Source of the DNA: Dugong dugon
Lineage: Eukaryota > Chordata > Mammalia > Sirenia > Dugongidae
Length of the DNA: 64,000 nucleotides
Assembly: GCA_030035585.1 (NCBI GenBank)
Contig: CM057467.1
Coordinates: 66,638,941 to 66,702,940 of the forward strand
Direction: 5' to 3'
Shown here: piece after piece, positions 53,353-64,000 of the stretch
How the letters are laid out: every line of letters starts with the position of its first letter
Position numbering within the stretch: the stretch's first letter is position 1
Notes under the pieces: model-generated
Told to the model about the DNA's origin: nothing
Database searches by the model: none
Seen by the model: only the letters and a program-made list of their open reading frames with translations
Position numbers and translations under genes: made by a program

Positions 53353-55120
53353 GCTATTTCAAAGGAACTGATATGGATCTAGCCTTGAATAAATGAGGGG
53401 AGTCCAGAGTGATTCACCCAAACAAAGTCAAGTCTCCAATTTGCCTCCATAGCCCTGTGTATGGTCCTTGTATGTCAGGTGGGCTTCAAATTAGAGCAAA
53501 TGGGGAGAATTGTCCAGTGATTAGGAGCATTCCAGCAGTGACCCACTGCAAATTTGGAGCATGTAGTAATTCTCAGGGTATGTTTAGTATAAGCTCCTCT
53601 CTCTGAAATCCCTTCCTTAGTTGCATTTTCTGGCACTAGAATATCTATAAGATGGTGTGTCTGTAAATCAGTCCTATCAGATATGGTCCAGGATGGCATC
53701 TGCATGATTCAGACTGAAGCAAAACTGCATCTGTTTCTTGACTGCTAATGTCAGGGGATTCATCTGTGCTGAGCTCAGACCAGCCCCTGTGGCCCCAGAG
53801 CCAACAAACAGAAGCCACGATTCAATCGCCTCTCAGGTGGCGCCAGGTGTCCTCAACCTCCAATTGCATTTCCTGGCCTTGTCTGTGCACAAGGTTGGCT
53901 GAAGTGACCCTCCCTTACCCTTATGAAACAGAAGGCCTCACAAATCTTTCTTGCCCTGCTCCCAGGAGACTGTCCGGCTTCTGAAATGCAGCATGTGACT
54001 TCTTGCAACTCTTGCCCTGTGAGAAAAGGCTTTTGGTATTGTAGCTTGCAAGGAAAACTCAAATAAGACTAGGAAAATAAGACCGATGTACCGTCCCCTC
54101 CCCACCAAGCACCACTGTTGTAAATAAAGAAAGAAACAGCCTTTTTCTGCCACTCCCTGACTAGCCTCCCTCACCACCTTCCTGAGCACTCTAGCAGGCA
54201 ATCTCTTTACCCTGGAATTGTCAGGAAGTGCTGGCTGACAGGTCGTGCTATTGCTTCTGATTCCATTGGTCATATCGTTTAACATCTTAACTGCTAACCT
54301 AACTCAGTAGATGCAGTTTGACAGGACATAGCGAAGATACCGGTCTAGCTTCCTGAGCTGTGCTTAAGGCCCCACCTTCCTGGTAGACTCCTGGGGACTC
54401 ACACAGCATTCAGAGTACTTCAGGGAATAGTTCTTGTTCAAAACAGGTATAAGGGCAGCAACCTGTCTCTACCTACACGGTTAGGTTCCAGGAAATACCT
54501 GTGGCCATGCCTTCTTAGCTGAAGAAGTTTAAACACCTTAAGACAATATTAGGAACAACAACAACAACAAAAAAGTGTTTAGGGGACGGAGGTTGCAGTG
54601 ACCCTCAGAAACTACTTTGAAATGTATTTTCATATTCAGTAAAATAAATCAGTAAAGACAGCATACCCAATAAAGAGAATGCCAATGACATTTTACGCAT
54701 CTCCCATTTAAAATAGGAGGCATTGTACAATTCAATTCTGTTTACTATCACCAGCCCAGGAGAAATTTTCAGCCTGTGTATTTGTTATACTTTTCGTTGC
54801 AGAAAAGTACATGCTAAGACACATTTAGCTTTTCTGTATCTGTTGCATCCAAATATTCAGAGTCTTTCTGATTTTATGGCCAGAGTTGATTTCGTCAGCC
54901 TCCTGGGTCCCATGGTTTGCCCAAGATGCATATGCTGTCAGCTCCTTCACATTCAGGTGCAGGGAGGTGAGGGTGGGGAAAAGGTTACATTCAGTTACCT
55001 TTGTCCCTTTCAACACTTCTTTCCAAAAACTGTTTTTGGTCTCCCCACCACCAACTTAACTCCTTAACTCTTTTTTCTAATCCAGTGCCCATTATACCCT
55101 GATAGCTCTTGTTTCATGAA
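53353..55120. other. no recognisable gene; mostly unassigned
   Basis: Slightly GC-richer near 53760-54280. Several open frames of 65-115 codons on both strands overlap each other and have no motif. A (CAA)n scrap lies at 54556-54571. Confidence 0.35.
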
Positions 55121-55124
55121 GATC

Positions 55125-55312
55125 TCAGTCGAGTCCTGTCTCAAACATTTACTAGCTGGGAAGCCTTGGACAAGCTACTTAACCACCGATAACTTAAGTT
55201 GCATTATTTCTAAAATGGGGAGATACTACCTCAATTCCATTAGGTGGTTTTAAGCATTAAATGACATAATGCATAGAAAGTTCTTAGCACAGTGTTGGAC
55301 TCACGGAGCATG
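55125..55312 (+). repeat. MIR SINE
   Basis: 'catttactagctgggaagcc', 'gacaagctacttaaccaccg', 'gttcttagcacagtgttgga'. Confidence 0.85.
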
Positions 55313-55344
55313 TTTAGAGATAATTAATACTAGGAGTCATAGTT

Positions 55345-55545
55345 TTAATGATGACAAGTATGGGCTTTGGAATGAGACTCTTCCATTCATTTTCCAGAAT
55401 CTACCAGCTACTACCATTAAAGCTTTGAGCAATTTTCTCAATTCTCTGAACCTCACTTTCTTTATCTGTAAAAGAGGATAATAGTACAGTGAGCCCTACC
55501 ATGAGAGGATGAGTGAGGTATAAAAACTCCAACACATAAAACAAA
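55345..55545 (+). repeat. MIR SINE
   Basis: 'gacaagtatgggctttggaa', 'ctctgaacctcactttcttt', 'atctgtaaaagaggataata'. Confidence 0.8.
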
Positions 55546-56099
55546 GAATTGCATTAATGAAATAACTGGGAAGAGTCTGCATAGTCTGCTGGCCAGAAGC
55601 TTGAAGAGTTCATCCCCACTATCCATATCCCTTCACCTCACTGATTTGGCGCCATCTGTAGGTAGGTGTCCACTGCAGCTTAAATATTAATGAGGGTAAT
55701 TCTGCATCACGTAGTTAATTGAGACTTCCTACAATTTAGGTGGGTGGTGCAAACGGTTAAGCATTGGACTGCTGTTATTGTTAGGTGCTGTAGAGTGAGT
55801 ACCATCTCACAGCAACCCTATGTACAAAAGAACGAAACACTGCCCAGTCCTGTTCCATCCTCATAATCATTGCTATGTTTCAGCCCATTCTTACAGCCAC
55901 TGTGTCAATCCATCTCCTTGAGGATCTTCATCTTTCTCGATGACCGTCTACTTTACGACGGTATGTTCAATATTCTTTGTCAACACCATAATTCAAATGT
56001 ACCAGTTCTTCTTCAGTCTTCTTTATTCATTGTCCAGCTTTTGCATGCATAGGAGGCAATTAAAAATACCATGGTTGGGTCAGGCGCACCTTAGTCTTC

Positions 56100-58640
56100 A
56101 AAGTGATTCTTTGCTTTTTAACACTTTAAAGGGTTCATTTGCAGAAGATTTTCCCAATGTAATATGTCATTTGATTTCTTGACTGCTACTTCCATGGACG
56201 TTGATTGTGGATTCAAGTAAAATGAAATCCTTGACAACGTCAATATTCTCTCCACTTATGATGTTGCTTATTGGTCCAGTTGTAAGGATTTCTGTTTTCT
56301 TTATGCTGAAGTGTAATCCATACTGAAGGCTGCAGACTTTGGTTTTCATCAGTGCGTGCTTCAAGTTCTCTTAACTTTCAGCAAACATGGTTGTGTCATC
56401 TGCATATTGCAGGTTGTTAATGAGTCTTCCTCCAGTCCTGATGCCCCATTCTTCTTCATATAGCCCACCTTCTCGGATTATTCATTCAGCATACAGATTG
56501 AATAGGTATGGTGAAAAGATACAACCCTGACAAACACCTTTCCTGATTTTAAACCACACAGTCTCTCCTTACTCTTTTTGAACAACTGCCTCTTGGTCTA
56601 TGTACAGATTTCACATCAGTACATTTAAGTTGTCTGGAATTTCCATTCTTTGCAATGTTATCCATAATTTGTTATGATCCACACAGTTGAATGCATTTGC
56701 ACAGTCAATAAAACATAGGCAAACATCTTTCTGGTATTCTGTGCTTTCAGCCAATATCTATCTGACGTAAGCAATGATATCCCTTGTTCTACATCCTTTT
56801 CTAAATCCGGCTTGCATTTCTGGCAGTTCCCTGTCAGTGTACTGCTGCAAGCCCCTCTGAATGACCTTCAGCAAATTTTTACTTAACTGTGATATTCATG
56901 ATATTGTTTGATGATTTCCACCTTCTGTTGGATCACCTTTCTTTGGAATAGGCACAAATATGAATTTCTTCCATTGGGTTGGCCAGGTAGTTGTCTTCCG
57001 AATTTCTTGGCATAGACAAGTGAGTACTTCCAGCTTTGGATCTGTTTGTTGTATCATTTCAATTGGTATTCTGTCCATTCTTGGACACTTGTTTTCACCA
57101 ATGTCTGCAGTGTAACTTGGACTTCTTCCTTCAGTACCATTGGTTCCTGATTATATGCTACCTCCTGAAATATTTGCATGCTGACCGGTTCTTCTTGGTA
57201 GAGTTACTCTGCGTATTCCTTCTGTCTTCTTTTGATGCCTCTTGCGTTGTCCAATATTTTCCCTGTAGAATCCTTCAATATTGCAACTCGAGGCTTGAAT
57301 TTTTCTTCAGTTCTTTCAGCTTGAGAAACGACAACCATGTTCTTCCCTTTTGGTTTTCTAACTCCAGGTCTTTGCACATGTCATTATAAAACTTCACTTT
57401 CTCTTCCCAAGCTACCCTTTGAAATCTTCTGTTCAGCTTTTTTACTTCATCGTTTTTTCCATCTGTTTTAGCTACTCTATGTTCAAGAGCAGGTTTCAGA
57501 GTCTCATCTAAGATCCATTTTCATCTTTTCTTTCTTTCCTGTCTTTTTAATTACCTCTTTCTTTATGGATGATTCCTTGATGTCATTCCACAACTTTTCT
57601 AGTCTTTGGTCACTAGTGTGTTCAATACATCAAGTCTATTCTTGAGATGGTCTCTAAATTCAGGTGGGTTATGCTCAAGGTCATACTTTGGCTCTCTTGT
57701 GGACTTGTTTTACTTATCTTCAGCTTCAATTTGAACTTGCACATGAACAATTGATGGTCTGTTCTACAGTTGGCCCCTGGCCTTGTCCTGACTGATAATA
57801 TTGAGCTTCTCCATCGTCTTTTTCCACAGATATAATTGATTTGATTCCTGTGTATAGTCACCATTTATGTTTTAAAAAAAAAGATATTTCCAATGAATAG
57901 GTCATTGGTTTTGCAAAATTCTATCATGCAATCTCCGATACCATTTCTGTCACCAAGGTCATATTTCCCAACTACTGATCCTTCTTCTTTGTTCCCAACT
58001 TTCACATTTCAGTCACCAGTAATTATCAATGCATTTCAATTGTATATTTGATCAATTTTAGACTACATAAGTTGGTAAAAATCTTCAATTTCTCTGTCTT
58101 TGGTGTTAGCAGTTGGTGCCTAAATTTGAACAATAGACATGTTAACTGGTCTTCCTTATAGGCGTATGGATATTATCCTATTACTGAGAGTGTTGATCTT
58201 CAGAATAGATCTTGAAATATTCTTTTTGACAATGAGTGTGACACCATTCCTCTTCAGTTTGTCATTCTCAGCAAAATAGACCATGTGATTGTCCAACTCA
58301 AAATGGCAAATACCAGTCCATTTCAAAACCCTGGTGGTGTAATGGTTAAGAACTATGACTGTTAACCAAAAGGTCGGCAGTTCGAATCCACTGGGCGCTC
58401 CTTGGAAACCCTATGAGGCAGTTCTACTCTGTCTTATAGGGTCACTATGAGTTGGAATCCACTCAGTCACAGTGGGTTTGGTGTTTTTTTTTTTTTTGTT
58501 TTGTTTTTTAATGCCTAGGATATCTATCTTCAAACATTCCATTTCATTTTTGAAAACTTCCAATTTCCCTAGATTCATACTTGGTACATTCCATGTTCCT
58601 ATTATTAATGGATGTTTGCAGCTGTTTCTTTTCATTTTGA
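56100..58640 (-). pseudogene. RTE endonuclease-reverse transcriptase ORF, broken
   Basis: Minus-strand remains in order: endonuclease start (IGTWNVPSMNLGKLEVFKNE, LKIDILGI, 58635-58510); the end of the endonuclease/linker (NQINYICGKRRWRSSI, RPGANCRTDHQLF, 57864-57622); RT (IPIEMIQQ, FVPIPKKGD, 57078-56896); and a post-catalytic RT part (LHFSIKKTEI, 56364-56167). The AfroSINE at 58325-58510 and many stops break it. In intact RTEs the product nicks DNA and reverse-transcribes the RNA. It is non-functional here. Confidence 0.9.
58325..58510 (+). mobile_element. AfroSINE (short form) inside the RTE
   Basis: 'aaaccctggtggtgtaatgg' to 'gagttggaatccactcagtc', then a GTTTGGTGTTTTT tail. Sharper match to the family than its host, hence younger. 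Confidence 0.93.
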
Positions 58641-59199
58641 GTCATGCCACATCAGCAAATGAAGGTTCCAAAAGCTTGACTCCACTCACATCATTAAGGT
58701 TGACTCTATTTTGAGGAGGCAGTTCTTCCCCAGTTCTATTTTGAGTGCCTTCCTACCTGAGGGGCTCATCTTCTGGCCCTGTATCAGACAGTGTTCCGCT
58801 GCTGTTCATAAATTTTTCACTGGCCAATTTTTTTAGAAGTAGATCACCAGGTCTTTCTTCCTAGTCTTCCTTGGTCTGGAAGCTCTACTGAAACCTGTTC
58901 ATCATGGGTGACCCTGCTGGTGTTTGAAATACCAGTGGTATCACCTCTAGTATCACAGCAAAATGCAAACCATCACAGTATGACAAAGCGACAGATGAGT
59001 GGTGGAGCTTGGACTACTAACTGAAAATTTGGTGGTTCAAACCCACCCAGCAGTGCCTTGGATGTAAGGCTTCGTGATCTGCTTCTGAAAGGTCACAGCC
59101 TTGAAAACCCTTATGGAGCATTTCTACTCAGCACACATAGGGTTGTCATGAGTCAGATTCAACTCTACAGCAGCTAACAACAACAACAAAAACAACAGG

Positions 59200-59435
59200 C
59201 TGTTTTGTCAGCTTGTCCTGAGGTTGGGCCAGTAGAATACTGAAGATGCAAGGACCATCCTCAACCTTCCTGATTCTCAGACATTTCACTGCCCAATGTT
59301 ACCTCCACCTGCAGAAAATAAAAACTTGATCCAACCTCTTTTTGAAAATACACCTTGGGCAGAGGATGGGAGCCAATTTCCAATGACGTTATGTATGAAA
59401 TTGTGTTACCGTGGGTTATTTTATCATGAGGTTTT
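59200..59435. other. no recognisable feature
   Basis: Unassigned flank. Confidence 0.35.
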
Positions 59436-59520
59436 ATTGTATCTAGCTTTAAATATTTTGTGAAGTTAAATGAGATAATATATTAAAAATGCACTTAGCA
59501 CAGTTCCTGGCCCATTCTTT
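59436..59520 (+). repeat. MIR 3' half
   Basis: 'agttaaatgagataatatat' and 'gcacttagcacagttcctgg'. Confidence 0.75.
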
Positions 59521-61263
59521 TAAATCTTAAGAAATGTCTTCATTGCCAAAGATATGACAAATGCGTTGAAACAAAAGTCTTTGAGGTTGCCAGGAAAGTA
59601 TAAAGAAGTAAACTGACATAAACCAGAATTGTATTTAATAAGCACTCCAAGCTGAAGAAAGAGTACTGCAATTCTGTAATATCAGAATTCATAAAATTTA
59701 CCACCTAAAATAAATGTATCTGCAATTCATGAAGGGGATTTGAATTAAACACACATGATCAGCCCATAGATTTTTTTTTTTTTTTGCCTCACCACACTGA
59801 CAGGATGGACACCTCTTTGACCCTCACAAACCCCTGTGGCAGAGCTTGTGTGACTTCTTGGTACTAACTTAAGGCTTGATATTTATTTTAATAGAATTTC
59901 ACCGGAAAAGAAATGTGTGATTTTCCCCAGGTTCATATATCCTGAATGAGCCCTGACTGCCATAGAATGAGCAGCTGTTCTCGGAGCCAGCTGGGGCAGT
60001 GGGGAAGGTATCTTCCTTCATGGTCTGTAAAATCTGTCTTCACCAAAAGAAGGGACTGGTACTTTAGTGGTTTCCCATGTCATATTGTCGGTGCTCAAGA
60101 CACAGCCATTGCAACATACTATTTAAATCATTCTTTGAATAGTAGTTTCAATTCCATTCCGTAACATATGTTATGTTCTATGCTAGGTTTTGGAGGCATA
60201 AGAGGAAAAGACACACGGTTGTTCCCTGATCCCAAGGAGTTCACATTCTTAACGAGAAATCAGACACATATGTACACAATGATAATACAAAACAGAGGAC
60301 AAGTTATAGAGTAAAGAGCTTAGAATCTTGGACACCAGCAAGAACCTTCTGCAACATTCCAAATAAGAGGAGGAGGAAGGAGGGTTCTGGACAAGGATAG
60401 TGGTTAAAGAAATAGAGAGAAAGGGACAGTTAGAGGAAATATCTCAGAGTAGGGAGTACAGGGAAAGTGTATGACAAAGGACAGCCAAGAAACTCAGAAA
60501 ACTAAAACTCTAAGAAAAGAATAGTTTTGAACCTTTCAGATCAAAGTAGTTGAATTTATCCCACTGCCAGACCAATTTCTAAAGCATCTGAGTTGTGATA
60601 TTGCATTTTAACACCTTTTAAGCCATCTTAAAAGGTGATCAATTCTCTGATGCATTAAGAAACTTGCTACCGATATAATTATTTTTGTTTGTTTTCTTGT
60701 TTTGTTTTGTTTTTAATACTGTCTTATTTCTTTTCTTTTTGGTCCCAAAGTACTTTAGAAGTCAGAAGGAAGCTGTGAGTCATATGCTGCCTAGCTGGGA
60801 AGGCTGGAGGTGGGCGATGCCATTACGAGCTGATAGAAAATCAGGCTATAAGCCCTATTTGTTTTCCAGTGTCTCCGTGATGTGACGTTAGGAGATCATG
60901 GCTGCAGTTACGGAGAGACCTTTGTTCCAATGATGTTCATAGATACACTTTGTTAGGCAGTTACGTCGAATCTACCTGCTTTTCCCTCCCTCTCAGAGGA
61001 CAGGCTACTTTTCAGCTGTGTGATTTCTCTCTCTGAGATAGGAGTGTGCTGACAGAGAATCTAGAATTCAGGTGTGACACACGGAATGTTAAATCTACCT
61101 GCAGTATTTGTGTACGAGAAAAAGGGCAAGATGAAGGGGAGCCTGGGGAAAATTTCAACCCTGCAAGACAGCATTTGCATTTCAGCTGGAGACTGAACCT
61201 GGTAGAGAAGAAAACGGGGGCATTCGAGGCTAGCAGGAATGCAGAGTTGGTTGTTGAATGATT
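59521..61263. other. mostly unassigned sequence
   Basis: T14 run at 59769-59784. A piece of the ancient family at about 60180-60290 ('ccctgatcccaaggagttca'). The rest, including 60750-61250, shows no repeat family and no supported gene. Confidence 0.35.
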
Positions 61264-61617
61264 TGTTGCTGTACGCTGTTGAGTTGGCCCCAACTCATGG
61301 TGACCCACGCGTAACAGAACAAAACACTGTCCAGTCCTATGCCATCCCCATGATCTGAACCATTGTCCAGATTGGACCATTGTCGTCCATATGGTTTTCA
61401 TTGGCTGGTATTTGGAAGTAGGTTACCAAGCCTTTTTTCTTAGTCCAACTTTGTCTGTAAGCCCCACTGAAACCTGTTCTCCATCATAGCAACACGCAAA
61501 CCTCGACTGACAAACTGGTGATGGCTGTAGATGAGGTGAAAGTGAACTGGCCAGGAACTGAACCTGAGTCTTCCTCATGTAAAAGAAAAATTCTACCACT
61601 GAACTGGCAATGCCCTC
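61264..61617 (-). mobile_element. composite SINE: tRNA-Gly-like head plus RTE 5' and 3' pieces
   Basis: Reading the minus strand: a tRNA-Gly-like head (61617-61550) with A-box region TTCAGTGGTAGAATT and B box GGTTCAGTTCC (61554-61564). Next is RTE 5' UTR-like sequence (61540-61375, compare 58790-59000 in the full RTE) and then the RTE 3' end (61350-61264). This is a non-autonomous element likely mobilised by the RTE. Flanking duplication is unclear. Confidence 0.7.
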
Positions 61618-61641
61618 TGTTGGAGGAGTAAAAGAGCTCTT

Positions 61642-61656
61642 TTTTTTTTTTTTTCT
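61642..61656. repeat. poly(T) run
   Basis: About 15 T residues in unassigned sequence. Confidence 0.7.
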
Positions 61657-61754
61657 GGGATGAAGCCTCAGTTTTTAGAATTGGTAGAGATGGTGGATTC
61701 ATCGTTTTTGGGATTCCTGAAAAGTTCTGAAGGAGAAGGCATATGATGAGCATC

Positions 61755-63390
61755 AGTGATCCTGTCTGTGTAACTCTAAACTTTCTTTTCTTTTTTTTTA
61801 AATAATATTTTATTGTGTTTTAGATGAAAGTTTACACAGCAAATTGAGTCCCCTTTAACAGTTTTTCTGCAAATTTTCCATGCCACTGGTTACAATTTTT
61901 GCAGTGTGTTAGCGTTCTGATTATTTCAATTCTGTTCGTTCTGTTTCCGTTGATCTAGCTTCCCTCCCCCTCTTTGCCTTCTCATCTTTGCTTTTGGGTA
62001 AATGTTGGCCATTTGGTCTCATATAGTTAATTGTTTAAGGAAGCATATTACTCTTGGATGATACTGTTTATTTTATAAGCTATTATTTGGCTAAAAGGTG
62101 ACCTACAAAATAGCTTCAGTTCGAAGTTCAATGGCTATCTTAGGGCAATAGTCTTGGGGGTTCCTTGAGTCTATATCGGTCTAGTAGGTCTTGCATTTTT
62201 TAGGAATTTGAGTTTTGTTCTACATTTTTCTCCCATTCTATCTGGGAACTTCTATTGTGTCCCTGGTCGGAATGGTCATAGCGGTAGCTGGGCACCATCT
62301 AATTCTTCTGGTCTCAGATTAGAAGAGGTTGTGATTCATGTGGGGGCTATTAGTCCTGCAGACTAGTTTCTTCTTTGAGCCTTTGATTTCTTTCATTATC
62401 TTTTTCTCCATATGAGTAGAGACCAATAGTGTTATCTTAGACGGCCACTTGCAAACTTTTAAGACCCTAGACGCTACTTATCAAACTAGGATATAGAACA
62501 TTATCTTTGTGAACTATGTTATGCCAATTGACTAAGTTGTCCCCTGAGACTATGTGGGGTACATACCTTTTAACCCAGTCCACCAATCCTGCAAGTTTTT
62601 TGGATATGTCTAGGAAGCCTCTATAACTGTGCCCCCATCTAGTTTGTTATGTATATGGATATATATGTAGCACACACAAATGTGTGTATGCATATACCTT
62701 CAGATACACCTATACAGGCATGTGCGTTTCCTTGCATATGCTTTCCTATACACATATACGCATCCATATTTACCTAAGTAACCACACACATACTTTGTAG
62801 TTGTTTTTACTGTTGATGCAAAATTGTATATGTTGTATCTTTTACCAAAATTGTCCTTTTTTCTCACGTACTTCTTAGTATCTATATTTACCTTAATCCA
62901 GTTATACTGACTTCACCTTTATTTGGGATTTCTTTTCCTATCATCAAAAGTAACAGGTGTTTAATATCTCGAAAGTGATTCTCCCTCCCTCTCCCTTTCA
63001 TCCCTGGTAACCATCAAAGAACTTTACTTTCTGTGTGTATAGCTATTTTTGACTTTTCATAGCAGTGGAACCATACAATGTTTGTCTTTTTGTGATTGAC
63101 TTATTTTACTCAGCATACTGTCCTCCATATTCATCCATGTTATTAGATGTTTCATGGATTCCTTATTATTCTTAATAGACGTATAGTATTCCATTGTATG
63201 TATGTACCATAATTTGTTTATCTATTCATCCATCGATGGGCACTTAGGTTGTTTCCATACCCTACGCTTTCTGAGCTTCAGTTTATTTATCTGTGAGTTG
63301 AGAATAAAACTTGCAAGGTTGTTATAAAGATGAAATGAAATAACATGGGATGTTTCTAGCCTAGTTTCAGGTATTAACCCAGGGCCTGAC
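61755..63390 (+). repeat. MIR SINE split by an old L1
   Basis: Left scrap 'gtctgtgtaactctaaactttct' (61765-61787) and right part from 63264 ('tgagcttcagtttatttatc', 'gaggttgttataaagatgaa'-like, to about 63385). Confidence 0.6.
61788..63260 (-). mobile_element. older L1 LINE 3' end, 5'-truncated
   Basis: Poly(T) start (61791), a 3' UTR with a single 'gatgaaagtttacacagcaa' unit, then the ORF2 C-terminal region (62990-63260; 'ctattcatccatcgatgggc'). Diverged from the two young copies. Imperfect target duplication ctctaaactttct (61775-61787) and ccctacgctttct (63259-63271). Confidence 0.85.
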
Positions 63391-63507
63391 CCTCAAAGAT
63401 GTCAGTTTCCTTCCATACCTCTACTTTCCCCTCTGTGAATGCCTGGAGCATGAAGGATGGCTGGTCTGTCACAATACAAACAGACTCCATGATGAAACCC
63501 CACTGCA

Positions 63508-63668
63508 GTGCTTCTCACATTTTACTGTGTACACAACTCCCCGAGGATCTTGTTAAAATGCAGATTTTTACTTGGTAGGTCTGGAGTGGGGCCTGAGATC
63601 CTGCATTTTTAACCAGCTCCCAGGTGATATGGATGTTGCTGGTCCATGGACCACACTTCAGTAGTAAG
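63508..63668 (+). mobile_element. MER5-type DNA transposon
   Basis: 'gcttctcacattttactgtg', 'aggatcttgttaaaatgcag', 'tgatatggatgttgctggtc', 'catggaccacacttcagtag'. Confidence 0.85.
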
Positions 63669-63889
63669 ACCTACAGTACCATGGGGACAGGAAAGGTGAA
63701 ATGGAAAAAAAACCTCTGCTGCAGACTTTGGCCTTGCAATGGAAGACAGGTAGTTTAAGAGCCAGTGTCCAAAGACTATATCCAGCTAATCCAAGTGTGG
63801 ACTGTACAAATGCCTGTATCAAGGGGAATTCCATCCCATCTATGGGACATGTGTGTGGGTGATACCTGTCTTCAGGTCATCTTGAAGCA

Positions 63890-64000
63890 GGAGGATCTGT
63901 GTCATCATTGGGTCATTCCCATATGTAAACCTTTGATTCCCAGTTGTCTTTGCATTAAAGTCCAAGTTCCTCAGCGTAACAAACATGTCCTTTATGATCT
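63890..64000 (+). repeat. L2, cut by the window end
   Basis: 'gtctttgcattaaagtccaa', 'gttcctcagcgtaacaaaca' and 'tgtcctttatgatct' match the L2 ORF2 end; the element continues past 64000. Confidence 0.7.

Larger units (their letters stand above)
55774..59008 (-). mobile_element. RTE/BovB-like LINE, full length or nearly so (~3.2 kb)
   Basis: The 3' end (reversed 'gttattgttaggtgctg') is at 55774 and the 5' end near 59008. The length of 3,235 bp minus a ~185-bp nested SINE is close to a complete RTE. Its 3' end matches the tail of AfroSINE and its 5' UTR matches the long-form AfroSINE segment. It sits inside an older AfroSINE with a 10-bp imperfect target duplication. Confidence 0.9.
55738..59195 (+). 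mobile_element. AfroSINE (long form) split by a full-length RTE
   Basis: Head at 55738-55773 ('gggtggtgcaaacggttaag') and body at 59009-59195 ('ttggtggttcaaacccaccc', 'gatctgcttctgaaaggtca', 'gagtcagattcaactctaca', CAA tail). TTGGACTGCT (55764-55773) is repeated as TTGGACTACT (59009-59018). Confidence 0.9.

Noticed and set aside
53748-54285. Overlapping frames of 69-115 codons suggested as an exon cluster
   Set aside because: Frames overlap on both strands without shared splice structure or any domain.
61554-61617. tRNA-Gly gene
   Set aside because: The anticodon arm and acceptor stem are degenerate and it is fused to RTE sequence, so it is a SINE head, not a gene.

Overview
This is a window of mammalian nuclear DNA that looks intergenic or intronic. 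It is AT-rich, has no rRNA, functional tRNA gene or CRISPR array, and holds no open reading frame I can assign to a host protein. All recognisable coding sequence belongs to dead retrotransposons. About 17 insertions match the AfroSINE family: a tRNA-like head (gagccctggtg...) and a tail ending ...gagtcg.attc.actc on one strand or the other. An RTE/BovB-like LINE shares that tail, and there is a lineage-specific L1. Together these point to an afrotherian. The short (~155-170 bp) AfroSINE form beside the long (~205-225 bp) form fits a paenungulate (elephant, hyrax, manatee), most likely an elephant. Species assignment is an inference.

Layout. 1-7.8 kb: old repeats (MIR, L2, a possible CR1/L3 RT fragment), two LTR-like elements on the minus strand, a SINE-in-SINE nest at 5.57-5.96 kb and 5'-truncated RTE pieces. 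7.8-16.2 kb: a complete minus-strand L1 (~8.4 kb) with a 16-bp target-site duplication, an endonuclease-type TTTT/AA junction, a 5' UTR with two tandem ~268-bp monomers, ORF1, a long inter-ORF spacer, ORF2 and a 3' UTR with an internal duplication. ORF1 and ORF2 are both broken. 16.3-27.5 kb: an old L1/HAL1-like 3' end, MER5-type DNA transposons, MIR and L2 copies and AfroSINEs. 27.5-30.7 kb: an old L1M half (RT to 5' UTR) with two AfroSINEs inside. 30.7-37.3 kb: MIR/L2/MER5-type copies, (TG)n and (CA)n. 37.38-39.8 kb: a second, 5'-truncated copy of the same young L1 type, same orientation. 39.8-55.7 kb: MIR/L2/AfroSINE mosaic with several non-repetitive islands, including a candidate regulatory block with a perfect RFX X-box (40.4 kb), a possible small exon (49.6 kb) and a 22-bp perfect hairpin (48.96 kb). 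55.7-59.2 kb: a full-length RTE (~3.2 kb) inserted into an AfroSINE and itself carrying a younger AfroSINE. 59.2-64 kb: mostly unique sequence, an RTE-derived SINE with a tRNA-Gly-like head, an older L1 3' end splitting a MIR, a MER5-type copy and an L2 cut by the window edge.

Nothing here works as an operon or pathway. The interest lies in transposon structure (nested insertions, modular 5' and 3' UTRs, a composite SINE) and in a few unique islands that could be regulatory. Repeat family names come from pattern recognition, without a database search.
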